This document shows positions 45,756 to 56,850 of a stretch of DNA of 64,000 nt, in pieces (position 1 is the stretch's first letter; each line of letters opens with the position of its first letter). The position numbers and the translations under genes were made by a program. The stretch lies in assembly GCA_963920575.1 (NCBI GenBank), contig OY986969.1, forward strand, positions 10,041,096-10,105,095. Reading direction: 5' to 3'. The notes beneath the pieces were generated by a model, which had not been told where the DNA came from, did no database searches, and saw only the letters and a program-made list of their open reading frames with translations. Source of the stretch: Narthecium ossifragum. Taxonomy: Eukaryota; Streptophyta; Magnoliopsida; Dioscoreales; Nartheciaceae.

Positions 45756-45836
45756 ATGCACCAAAAATGCAGCCCCTTCTCAACCCAGGAAACCAAGTCA
45801 ACCCGTGAATCAACGAGGAAAGCAGAAGAGGGCAGC
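45756..45836 (+). pseudogene. Truncated accessory ORF start
   Basis: ATG at 45756. The sequence parallels the start of the intact accessory ORF at 9106 (Pro-rich, then the Lys/Arg-rich QAEKRKQAVA-like segment, here QRGKQKRAAV in another frame), so it has a frameshift within the first 25 codons. A LARD-type LTR cuts it at 45837. Confidence 0.6.
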
Positions 45837-47562
45837 TGTGAGGACTCACTCCTCTAACCTAGCTCGACTGCGTGAGTCGAGGGCTTTTTCATGTTGGTTT
45901 GGTTCCTTGTCAAGTGCGATCAGGCGATCGCATTGTTGTTTTGGACCCCATGGGCAATTTGGTATAACTGCGCCCTGGCGGTCAATTTTACACACTCGTA
46001 GCGCACACACGACATTGTTATGATGTATGTACTTGATTAGACCATTAGGAGTGCTATAGATCGGAGGATCTGGGTTTGATCACAAGGATCAAGATTTGAC
46101 TAGCTAGGATTAGATCTGGCTGATCGGACGACCATTATCAAATCTTAACCCGATCATGTATAAGATCCTTTTCTCTTGTTAGGGCAGCGCCGATCGTGTT
46201 CCTTCGAAGGAGAGAGACTCACGACCGATGGTGAGCTTGGCGATGGTGACCGCGACCCGAGGAGAGAACTTGGCAATGGCGACGGCGATGGTGACGACGA
46301 CCGCGGACGGAGAGGAGAAGGGAGGAGGCGATCTCTACCTAGAACGATGCCCAGAGGTAGGGAACCTACCCTAATCTTGGATTAGGCGAATAGGAATGGT
46401 CTAAATGCTTGATAACCTAGATCCCTTAGATGCTTTGTTGATTTTGTGGCGTTCGATGGGCTCTTTCTCTCCCTATCTTTACTGTTCTGTCGATATGCAT
46501 GCTAGCCTAGGGTCTGTAACAATGCCATCTTCTTCTCTCCCGCTGCCGTGACTTAGATCTTTGAGTTTTCACTGGTTTTATGGATGCTATCCTCTTCTCT
46601 TTGCTTTCATTGTTTGGATCTATGGGTTAGCGGTGGATTTCTGGCGAGATTTCTTCCCCCTTTCTCTGGTTTTGATGGATATCGATGGGAGTTCTCTCCC
46701 TCTCTGGATCTTTTGTTCTCGTTAGCTTCGACATCTACTTCGACTGTGTTTCCTCCTCGTCTTTTGGGATTTATCTCTCTATCCCTCTTTGGTCCCGGCA
46801 GCCGAGTAGACGTTGAAGTTTGGTTTGGTTTTACTGATTATAATTGGGTTTCATAGGTTGGACTGCTACGATTGTTGATTTCTGTTGGAACAACTTCCGA
46901 TCTCTGGGTTCTCCTTTGTAGCCTCTGTTTTTGGGTTGATTGGTGGATGGCCGTTGGGTAGTTGGTAGTTGCTAGCTTTTCTTTTCCTTTGAAACTAGTT
47001 AGCTACGGGGTATGCCTACAACGTGTTTGTTGGTTTGCTTATTGGTTGCAGTAGTGTTGGCCGAGCTATACCAAGTGATTGTTCTGTCAACTACGACTGA
47101 GTTTTTAGTCCCCTTTAGGTTATTGGGATAAATGCTTAGATGAGATGATAACAATAGAGTTCGACTTTGTTTGGAGTTTTCTTCCTTGCCCCTAGGCTTG
47201 ATCGATTGAGTTTGCAGTTGTCCTAGAGGGATTCTTAGCCTTCTCCCTATCCTCCCATCCTCTTCCGACCGATTTCTCTCTATCCATAGTTAATGTGTCT
47301 TATGGTTGCTGTTGAGATGTTTGGTTGCTGGGTGTAATTTTGTACTTTTCCTTTCCAGTTGGTTTCCTAATTCCCGGCTTCCGAGTTCTTGCAGTTTGTT
47401 GAATTCAATTGAAGTATGGTGTTCGATTTGGGTTTGCGGATTGCAACTGAGTTTTGATGAGAATTTCTCCTCTTTAAATTCTCTCGTTTCTTCTTCCTAG
47501 CTTTCTAGCCTAATTTTGTTTTATGCTATGTCTTATAGCTGTTTCTTGAAATGTTAAGCTAC
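45837..47562 (+). repeat. LARD-type LTR, 5' portion
   Basis: Starts TGTGAGGACTC like the LARD LTRs and follows their layout: GTGCACAC-like end of the first block, AGATCGGAGGATCTG, GC-rich block 46190-46360 ending AGAGGTAGGGAACC, then AT/T-rich U5-like sequence. More divergent than the other copies. Interrupted at 47563 by Athila-B1; the remainder would lie beyond the window. Confidence 0.75.
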
Positions 47563-48958
47563 TGATAAGTCACTAATTATTCCTAATTAAATCCCTTAAA
47601 TTACCTTTATTAAGCCTAGAATAGGTGTATTTGATATCCTATTGTTTGATTTCAGGTTTAAGTAGTATTTGAGAAGAAATACAAGAAATTCGGCCAAAAA
47701 TCACTAAATTCTGCAAAAAGACTGCTTCGTCGACATTTTGGAAATAAAACACCAGATATTCTACACAATTTCAAATATTCTGAAATTCTGGGAGATGAAA
47801 GCAGACTTCAAGATCTACAACTTTCATGTTGAACACTTTGTGAGAGTCCATATAGATTGGCGCCAGTATTGAAGCAAAATTGGATCTATGAAAGCTGAAA
47901 TTTGAGAAAGGCTGAAATTAATTGATGACATGGAGGTTATTGACCCAGTCTGACCAACTACAGTGATGGATCGGATTTGAGTCCGATGGATCGCTCCGAT
48001 GACGTCAGCAACCCGGAATTTAGCGAAATTAGAGTTTAAGTTCAACTATAACTCCTAATTCCGAGGTTAAGGGTTTTTATGATAAAAAGGGGTTGTTCCA
48101 GCCGAAAATAGGGATCTTTTTGGACCACTTTTGGAGGAAAAGGCTAGGGTTTTGAAGATTGGGATCTTTTCGCGAGGATCGACGGCTTCCTTCCCAACAC
48201 CTATGGATCTTTCCCAGAAGATGAGTAACTAATTCTAAACTTAGGGATATCATGAAACCCTAGTGTAGCTTTTGATTTTATTTGGTTTGATTCTTGTAAA
48301 CTTCTTCTTAACATGATCTCATAAATATGGTTTTAATGATTAGAGATTTGAGGGAACAGAGTTTCTTTGAAGTATTTTCAGTCGTATAAGCTTTCTGTGA
48401 TTGTTTATACAGATTTATGAGATGATTTTCATGTGATTTATGGTTTGCTTTTGAGATAGGCTATGCTATGGTAGGATAGGTTGTGCCAAGGTCATTAGGA
48501 GTAGTATAACTTAAAGTAATCGTAGGATCGAAGACAACCTATGCCAACAAAGATAGGCTATGCCGTTAGGAACATAAATCTTATTTTAGGGATTCATGTG
48601 AGCTTGTAGCCATATGATTCATAATGTTGAGAGAAGTGAACAAGAGGATAACTAGAGAAGATTGAAGGTGAAACTAGGGTGGATTTAGTAATCCCTAGGT
48701 AATTCGTCACTTGGTTCCAATCCCGATCACTTTACTTGCTTTCTTAGATAGTTTTTTAGATAATCCAACCCACCTTTTGATTTTTCCGCTTAGGAATCAG
48801 TTTCGAGAATTGATTTTCAGTTTCCAACGTTTTCCTTGTGGTTCGACTACGGATTTCACCACTAGTCTACGTAGTAGTATTAGTGATTGAATAAGGACAT
48901 AAATTTAAGATTTGATTGAAGTTAGCAACGTTTTAACGACAACGTTTGCGAGCAATCA
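47563..48958 (+). repeat. 5' LTR of Athila-B1
   Basis: 1396 bp, TG...CA. Inverse-related to 57901-59340 and 63565-64000 (shared blocks such as GGATTTAGTAATCCCTAGGT against its complement at 58150). The region at 48480-48560 has repeated AGGCTATGCC/AGGTTGTGCC units. No GATCGATC array is present; TGATGGATCGGA and GATGGATCGCTC near 47962-47997 are the nearest. Confidence 0.85.
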
Positions 48959-48963
48959 ATTTT

Positions 48964-48981
48964 TGGCGCCGTTGCCAGGGA
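48964..48981 (+). promoter_or_regulatory. Primer-binding site of Athila-B1
   Basis: TGGCGCCGTTGCCAGGGA, tRNA-Asp type with one mismatch (A for G). Confidence 0.9.
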
Positions 48982-49166
48982 ATTTCGACGGTTAACTAAT
49001 TGATTTTTTCTTAACTCGTTTTCTTTGCTTAGTTAGATTCTTATCTTTATTATTTCTCCCTTTCTTTATTTTACACTTTTTAGGAATTTCTGACAATTTT
49101 TTCTGATTTTTACAGCTACTAAATTTAATTTTCTCGGAGTTGGACCTGCAGCCCATCGCCAAGAGC

Positions 49167-49216
49167 GATCGGTCGGACACGGGAGCGACCGATCGGGATT
49201 GTGAAGTCAGGTAAGT
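49167..49216 (+). promoter_or_regulatory. Leader hairpin and splice-donor-like site of Athila-B1
   Basis: GATCGGTCG (49167-49175) and CGACCGATC (49186-49194) pair perfectly around a 10-base loop, GACACGGGAG. Then CAG/GTAAGT (49208-49216) is a perfect plant 5' splice consensus. In Athila-B2 the same hairpin (63331-63358) has one change in an arm, and the donor reads CAG/GTACGT. The position downstream of the PBS fits a dimerisation or packaging hairpin; splicing is inference. Confidence 0.5.
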
Positions 49217-49223
49217 TTGTTCT

Positions 49224-49763
49224 TGTGAGGACATGTACCTCCAACCTGGTCTGACCGCTTGGGTCGAGGGTCTGGTTCTTTTGGTTTTGGGCTTGGTTGG
49301 CCTTGCTTCGTGATCTTCGTTGATTGTTGCGGCTCCGGGGGTAATCTGGTAAATTACCCTTGGCGAAGCTGGTTTCACACACGCGTAGCGCACACACGGC
49401 CATGTGATGATGTATGTGCTTGGTTAGACCACTAAGAGTACCCCAGATCGGAGGATCTGAGTTTGATCGGAAAAATCGAGATTTGAGCGGGGTTGTGAGG
49501 ACCTGTACCTCCAACCCGGTCTGACCGCTTGGGTCGAGGGTCTGGTTCTGTTGGTTTTGGGCTTGGTTGGCCTTGCTTCGCAATCTTCGTTGATCGTTGC
49601 GGCTCCGGGGGTAATATGGTAAATTACCCTTGGCGAAGCTGGTTTCACACACGCGTAGTGCACACACGGCCATGTGATGATGTATGTGCTTGGTTAGACC
49701 ACTAAGAGTACCCTAGATCGGAGGATCTGAGTTTGATCGGAAAGATCGAGATTTGAGCGGCCG
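49224..49763 (+). repeat. 270-bp tandem duplication at the start of the solo LTR
   Basis: Copies 49224-49493 and 49494-49763 both begin TGTGAGGAC(A/C)TGTACC and are almost identical. The outer TSD belongs to the first copy, so the duplication arose after or during insertion. Confidence 0.88.
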
Positions 49764-52700
49764 TGATTAAATCTGGCTGGTCAAGTAGTCTTGAGACTTA
49801 ATCACCGCTTGATTAAGTTAAACCCTTTAAAACCCTTCTCTCTCTCGTAAGAGCATCAGCCACGATTCATCGAGAGAGAGAGAGCGAGAGAGCGGCGGTC
49901 TGATCTCGCGGAGAGAGAGAGAGAGGCAGAGAGAGAAGCGATGCCGACGGTGGCGACCGCGGTTGGAGAGGCGAGAGTCCCGCGGTCGAAGAGGCAGTCG
50001 GAAAGGAGCTTGGCGACGGCGGCTGGGCTTTCTTCTTCAGCGACGACAAGCCTGGCGACTGCGGTGGAGACGGAGAGGTCGACGGCGACGACAGAGAACA
50101 CGACGATCGGTTGGAGAAGAGAAGATCTCGTGCCTAGAGGTAGGGTTCCTAGCCTAAACTTGGTTTAGACTCTACTAGCATAGATTAGGGCTTATTAGCT
50201 TAGGGAAACCTACCCTAATCCTAAGATTAGGCCGTAGGATTGCATCGGGGTTGGATTTGTTGTGCTTGCCCTGTTTTCGGGCGACATTTGCTCTGCTTTT
50301 CGGTGATGTTTTAGTACTCTCTGTTCTGCTGTGTGTTCGATGATTGCTATGCTATGAGATGTGGGTTGTTTGCTGGTTTTCCTTTCTATTCCTGGCTGGT
50401 TGGTTTCTTGCCGCTGCGAGTTTTCGGTTCTACTACTTTCCCTTGTTTTCCGACGAACTCCTTCTTCCTCCTTGTCTTACTGAGGGTTGCCCCTTTTCTT
50501 TGGAAATGCCAAGTTATGCCTTGCCCTGTCTTGTTGGATTTCTACGGTGTTTGTTTGGATTTGGAATTGTTGGGTTTGATTTGGATTTCCGGTGACTGCC
50601 GCTCCCTCCTCTGCGTGATGCACCCTCTATGACATGTATGCCATGATTTTCCGGCGATCCCCTCTTCTCCCCTGCTTTCTTGTAGCTGCGGTGCTGGTTG
50701 ATGCTAGGCTCTATTTCTCTCCCCTGTTCTCTTGTGGTTTTATGCCATGCTGTCATGCATTGCTAACCATTGGATCTATGGGTTGATCTATCACTTTGCT
50801 TCTTCTTCGATTTATGTTCTATCTCCTCTCTTGATGGTTCCTTAACGATAGTTCTTAGATCTAATATTCCTAATATGTTCTCCTATCGGTAGTAGTGTTG
50901 GATCTATGGCTTGATAGCATGTGGATGGGTTTGATAAGGTTTTAATCCAACTATTCTCGGATTTTCGCTGTTTTCCTCAAACCCTCATCTGCATCCACTT
51001 CTTCGACGAACTGCTCTTTATCCGTGTGGAATCTCGTGATGCTTTTTTCACAAAAGTTGTAGACCTTCGAGTCTACGTTCAGATGGCTCTCATTTCACAT
51101 TTTTCTGATTTTTGTAAGATTTATGGTGAACTATCTATCAATCTGCGACGAAGCTGACTTTTGACGAGTTTTTGAGTTTCTCGTCGATTCGTGTTGGATT
51201 TCGGTCTCGGATTGACTTGATTCTTTGACATGTCATCGAATGTCATGTTAGGATACTCGCTTGGTATCAAGGATGAAATGTTTTTATGGATGTTTTACGG
51301 GATTTCTAGTATATCTAGCTGTATGCCTTGTATAGGCGAACTATCCTAATTCCATGTTTTTCATGCCACATAAGCTTTATATAGTTCTTAAGAGTATTTA
51401 AAATTATCGCATGATTTCCTACAGATTTCCGAGGGATTCATGGAAGCTTTATGCTGAGATTTTATGCTTGTGTAACTCTAGGTCTCATTTATGCAAGTTG
51501 CTATGCTTTACGAAATCGATATAATCTATGCTTGTATGCTTTATCCATGATATGTTCGATGGAATGCCAAGGAGAATTGGCATGAGGTAAACAAGTATGA
51601 ATTGCTGTGTCTAGTATGATTCATGCATAGCTTGGATATTGGTAAGTCTTGTGGGGGCATGATTGGTTTTATCCCAAAATTGGTATATTTCAAATTATGG
51701 GATTTTAGTATGCATCTTGATATCATGTATAAACCTATGGGTCGATAGTGTGCCTCGTTTTCTGATTCTTTCTCTGTGAGTGATGTGTCTTGGTGTATTG
51801 TAGCCTTTTGGCTTGTTGATACCGGCTTCTAGCCACGGCTTTGCTATAGCGCCGTTGTGCTGCCGGAATTCCTGAGAACCGGGTTTGGTTCTGTATAACC
51901 TACTGGACAATTGAATGATGATTTGGCATGTAGAGACACCTAGACCTAGTTGTTTGTATAGGCTCATGCATGTTGTATGCATTAGAAGCATTAAGGCTAG
52001 GTGGTAGGCGATGGATTCGATCGCCGATCCGGGATTCTCGGGTAGCCCGGATCTAGCCCTAGGACCGAGGTTTGGGTAGTCGAGGATTAGAACGTGATTG
52101 TCATCAATGATTATGTTGGATATCATTTGAGGTTATTGCTATAGTCGACTATGGATTATATATTTATATTTGAGGTGTAGAGGTCGTGTCGGTCTCCAAG
52201 GCCAAGTGCTAAGGATGGTTATCGATGCATTCCCTGACATGTGTGTCCCCGCGAGAGATGGTATGACTGGGAGGGTGGTACCTGGACAGGAGCCCGCAGT
52301 CTTTGTTTCTACTCGTTTGTTCTTGGGTAAGGGTGATCCCGCATGGTACCGTTCCCCTGTTGGTGCTTAAGGTGATCTTGGTAACATGTTCAAGAGAGAG
52401 GTTCATGACGAGAGCCCTTGGGACATCGATAGGGTTATGGGGCCCTTAGCATTCCTTAGACTTAGGCGGAGAACGACACAGTTGCAGTGTCACGCCCCGC
52501 CCCAATTAAAAACAATATAATCCCAAATAATTACAGAAAATTTTGGCATGACCCTTTGGCACGGGCGCGTGAGTTCACATTTACAACCTGTCCATAGATA
52601 ATTTATATACACATCCTAAAACAATTAATCAAAACCTTTATCTGTTTACAATCATTCACCACATCTAGGGGCACATACGCCCTCAACATTTCCAATAATA

Positions 52701-52881
52701 TACATTTAGTCAATCAGATTGCATATATGAGTACAAATCCACCAAAGATACATGATAATTCAGCCAAATCATCAATGTACAATTTTGCTTCAAATCCAAC
52801 ATATACATGCATATCATATACAAGAGATAAACAAAATACCAAATGACTCCTCTGCACAGTACATGATCTCCATAGGATGTG

Positions 52882-52945
52882 GGTGGTCTCAGGCCTACCT
52901 GCACCAAAAACCAGGTGGTCTCAGGCCGACCTGCACCAAAAACCA
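52882..52945. repeat. Two 32-bp tandem units
   Basis: GGTGGTCTCAGGCC(T/G)ACC followed by TGCACCAAAAACCA, twice, then AAAAACC-type short repeats. Confidence 0.85.
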
Positions 52946-53042
52946 AAAACCAAAAACCCAAACAATGAGCTCGAAAGCCCTGTAGGAGTCACCTGATACA
53001 CTCTAGGACACTGGTGTACACCCACCTATCCTAGTATACTGC

Positions 53043-54722
53043 CCAAGTATGGTCTGGCTAGTATGGGTAAGTCTTACATGCACAGCACCGCGTCCGGCCG
53101 CCAACGCTAGCCCATACCCCTATAGACTCTATACCCAGCCCCAGTATACTAGTATAGGTACAACATTCTGTACTAGTTCACAGATCCAAGTATGTTCTGG
53201 CTAGTCTGGGTAAGTCTTATGATGTGCTGTCGCAGGCACTCAAAAATAAATCCAGTACTCTTCAAAACAAATGTAGTAGTGCGAGCAAGGGTCGATCCCA
53301 CGAGGAATGCCTAGCCTAGTTTTGTGCTTCGTGAACAAAAGGGGATTTGAATATAACGAAAAGAAACTAAGAAATAATTAAAATTAAAGAGCGAAGTGAA
53401 TCAGAAGAACTAACCTTGGTCTAAGTCAACATCCACCATCGGAATCTGACAACTGATCATTGATGCAAGTATCAATCAATTCATACCATGAATATTCACC
53501 GTTCGAATTAAGTTCGAATCTCTCCTCAATCATAGTTAATTAGAAACAAGCGATCCAATTAACCCTAACTACTAAACAACCTAAGACAAGCGGTGTAGAT
53601 TTAATCTAATAGCAGCGTTAAGAATAGGGAGATCGATAAAGCTAAACAACACAAGCACAAACGGTTGCATTTAATCTAGTCAAATATTCTTCCTAAGACC
53701 TAACAATCTCTAAAACGCAGTAGATTATTAAACCCTAGTTGCTTCGCAGATTAGAGGGATCAAACAATTCCGGATTTGATATCCAACCTAGCAGTAGATC
53801 GCAATGAATAATAAACTAGTAGCGCTCCTAGTAATTAAACAAGACAATCATGAAAATAAACACATAAGAATATTCAATACTCAAAGCATAAATTGAACAA
53901 TAAAAACTAATTAGATTTCACAGTTTTATTGATTCCGAGGTTTCCATCTCCTTCGACCAAGTATCAAAGTTTAGTCACGCAGGGCCATGAATAACTGAAA
54001 AGAAAAGAAAGAAAACAAAAGAAAAACTAAAGAGAAAGAAGAGAGAGCCCCCTAAGAGGTAGTGGCAGCCTTATATAAGAGAGATAGATGAGTGAGAGAG
54101 GGATACGTGGGAAAGAGGAACGTGAGAGTCCTCTCCCAACTAATCTTTCCTCTTTTAAAGATAAGCAAATCCTACTAATTAAGGCAAGCTTATTAGAAAA
54201 TAAAGTCCTAATATAACTGGGTAAGATATTGGTATCCAGCTGGAATCTTCTTGCATCAAATCTGGAATCTTCTAAACACAAATCTCGTCCAAAAATGCAG
54301 CGACTTCAGACCTGACCTCTTCCGTGATTTTTCTGTCTTTCTGGAGTCTGTATCTCACAAAACTCAAAACATTAAAGTTGTAGAGCTCTTCCTTAGCTTT
54401 CCAAAGCATCCTGGATCATCCTAATTAGAGTTTGTATGAAGAAGTTATGCTCAAATTACTAACTGCTGTGCAGAATGTCCAGAATTACTCAATTAGCTTC
54501 ATTTTCCACTTAAGGTCTCCAATTGTATCCTAAATCAAAATATAAGAATAGTGAGTACATTTAGGCACAAAATAGATATAGAAGACCAAACATTAAGGGA
54601 GAAAAATATGACATTTTATATTCTCATCATCTTACACGCACAGTCGCCGCGTCCGGCCGTCAACGCTCGCCCAGACCCCTATAGACTCTATACAGGCCTC
54701 AGTATACTAGTATAGGTCCAAC
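53043..54722. repeat. ~144-bp tandem duplication split by a solo LTR
   Basis: Unit 1 is 53043-53186; unit 2 is 53187-53219 plus 54635-54722. Both contain AAGTATG(G/T)TCTGGCTAGT, GGTAAGTCTTACA and CGCGTCCGGCCG. The second unit is the insertion target of the solo LTR 53220-54629. Confidence 0.8.
53220..54629 (-). mobile_element. Athila-type solo LTR (TSD TCTTA)
   Basis: 1410 bp, TGATGTGC...TTCTCATCA on the plus strand, flanked by TCTTA at 53215-53219 and 54630-54634. Its U5 half is closely related to 13425-14160, but its U3 lacks the GATCGATC array. Confidence 0.92.
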
Positions 54723-56850
54723 ACATCCTCAAATCAGATCATCAAATCAGATCAAAACCTCGAGTCAAGTCAAAGTCCTTGATCGACATACGGAGATCAA
54801 AATCCATCCGTCAACTCGTCGACATATCCCCTAGACTCTGACTAGTCTAGCTACAGGACCTGACTAGACCCAACCACAATCCCTGTCCTAAGACAGACCT
54901 GACATTCCTAGCATGTATGCACAAATCACATAAATAAACTAAATAACAATTATCATATATTCACACAATACAAGAAAACATCATGTCATAGCATATCACA
55001 CAACCCTCACAAGGGAAAAACATGCACAACAACACATCATTAGCAGAACATAGCACAATCATACAAATCCTAATAGTAGGTAACTCCTACCTCAAAAGGA
55101 CAGTCAACGTGCGATCCCTAAGCCCGGGGGTCAACGCCGCGCTCCGACACTCGACCACCGCTCAAACGATCGCCTAAAACATGATAAACAAAACTAAGAT
55201 GCCTTAGAGTCCTAAAGAGATTAAAACAACTAGCTTCAGTTTGATTGACAAGAAACCGATCGAAAAGGCACGGAAAACGACGAAAACACACGCCGGAAGG
55301 CTCTAGTGTACGTTAGCAAAAAGCTAATGTGCACCGCTGCACAGGGCACTAACCAGTGTACTCAGGCGATCGATGTGCGCGCTAACGTGCGCTGCGCACA
55401 ACGCCATCTTCCTCCTCAAGAAGATCGCCGGAGCTCCGTCGAACCTTCAATCCAGGGTGCTCAAGCACCAGGAAAACCACCAGAGGAGAAGAGGGAAGCT
55501 ACACGTTGTCCCTAGCACAAGATTCCCAAGAAGGTTGCGCATCCACGACCAGGGAATGACCGGCCGGAAATCTCGCCAGAAACCATGGTCGGGAAGGAGG
55601 AACAGGGGTTTTCCGACTTGGAAAACACCAGGGACAGTGGTCGGAGAGATGCCTTGGACCGCTGGGGTTCTTCCTCCGGTGCTGCAGTCGCCGGGGGAAG
55701 TCCACAACGCCGTCCCCGGCATCGTCTCCGGTGACCCGTCGCCGAAAAACCGCCAAAACCGCCAACCCTCACCAAAAACTCCGAGGAAACCCACCAAAAA
55801 CATGGAATCGAAGGAGGGAGAAGGTAGAAGCTCAGCTAAGCCAAATAGGAGAAGAAATCCGGTAGGAGGCTCACCGGATTTACACTTTTCCCGGCGATCT
55901 CCACCTCTCTTTCTCCCGGCTTCTTCCTCCCTTCTTCTCTTCTTCTCCAACGCCGGCGATCCTCCTTCCTCTCCCTCTCCCTACCGCTCTCTCTCTTTCT
56001 CTTGATCTCTCTTCTCTCGATCTCTCTTCTGATCCCTCTCTCCCGATCTCACTCCCTCTCCCTCACTCTCGAGACGGCAGCCAAAGACACAGGAAAGAAG
56101 CGTCTGGATTTTTCTAGAAAGGGGGTGTTTTTTGCATAAAACCCCCCGCAAAACGTGAGATTACACGAAAAATCCTCCACTCTTACATAAAAGCCTGGAA
56201 ATTAACACTTAGGCCCTTACATGCAGTTTTCCCTTCCTTTCTGTGCGACGTAGAGTAGAACCCTACTGGGCATTGTTGCTCATCCTATCCGGGCTGCATC
56301 GGCGATGCAGTTCCTTCTTTCAGGTGTTCCTTTAGAAGATGGCGCGGTATTTCGAGGTGATCGAGGACTTGGAGTGTTGGGGAGTTCGTCAACATATAAT
56401 TTATAGTTTTAGTCAATGATGTACAAATTGATGTATTAATTGATGTATTCAAGAATATAATTGTAAGATTATTAATTCAGTTGTATTTGAGAAATATTGT
56501 AACATTCTTTAATATAAATGTTGAGGAATGTGAGAATGTTGAAATTGTAAAATTGTAAAAGTACAGGTTTCTTGTGCTGTAATTATAAAGTGGGATTCTG
56601 CCAAAATTTTTATGAATCTTGGTGCGCCATTTGATGATGTAAACAGGTTTAGGTGGCTCACGTCTCGATCTGGATGGATTTTCTAGGTCGGGGTGTGACA
56701 GTTCTAAACTCCGAGTTACTTTATCTAGCTGTTTGAGACGCTTCTGCAAGTCGCACAAAAGCACGTATCAGCGACAGTCGTCTCTTGGACCAGCCCACTG
56801 TTTGTATTTCTTATCTTTGGTGTGGTCTTTACTTTTGTGATCTTACATGC

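Larger units (their letters stand above)
44548..45836 (+). mobile_element. Fragment of a second SIRE-like copia element
   Basis: Contains, in order, the RNase H end of pol, the inter-ORF spacer with two TCGA hairpins, and the first ~27 codons of the accessory ORF. All correspond to 10440-9025 of the first element, in plus orientation. Cut on the left at the Athila-2 end and on the right by a LARD-type LTR starting at 45837. Confidence 0.85.
52488..56221 (-). mobile_element. Gypsy-type solo LTR (TSD TGCAG), itself interrupted
   Basis: On the minus strand TGTAAGGGCC...GGGCGTGACA, flanked by TGCAG at 52483-52487 and 56222-56226. About 2.3 kb without the nested solo LTR. The ends resemble the LARD/Tekay termini (GGGGC-GTGACA), but the body is different. 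A GC-rich, exon-like block at 55300-55960 gives long ORFs on both strands that look compositional. Confidence 0.88.
49224..56700 (+). mobile_element. LARD-type solo LTR (TSD GTTCT), itself interrupted
   Basis: TGTGAGG...GTGACA, flanked by GTTCT at 49219-49223 and 56701-56705. Without the nested insertion 52488-56221 and a 270-bp duplication at its start it is about 3.47 kb, matching the LARD LTRs; its distal part (51900-52487 and 56227-56700) is the clear complement of 33000-34110. A (GA)n tract and GC-rich block lie at 49865-50150, followed by AGAGGTAGGGTTCC. Inserted in the Athila-B1 leader. Confidence 0.9.

Noticed and set aside
48480..48560. Short repeats around AGGCTATGCC in the Athila-B LTR as a regulatory array
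   Set aside because: Only a few imperfect units, without palindromy or position relative to a TATA box; not enough to call.
55373..56005. ORFs of 167-210 codons on both strands in the solo LTR
   Set aside because: GC-rich, low-complexity sequence open on both strands at once; no recognised domain, and it lies within an LTR.
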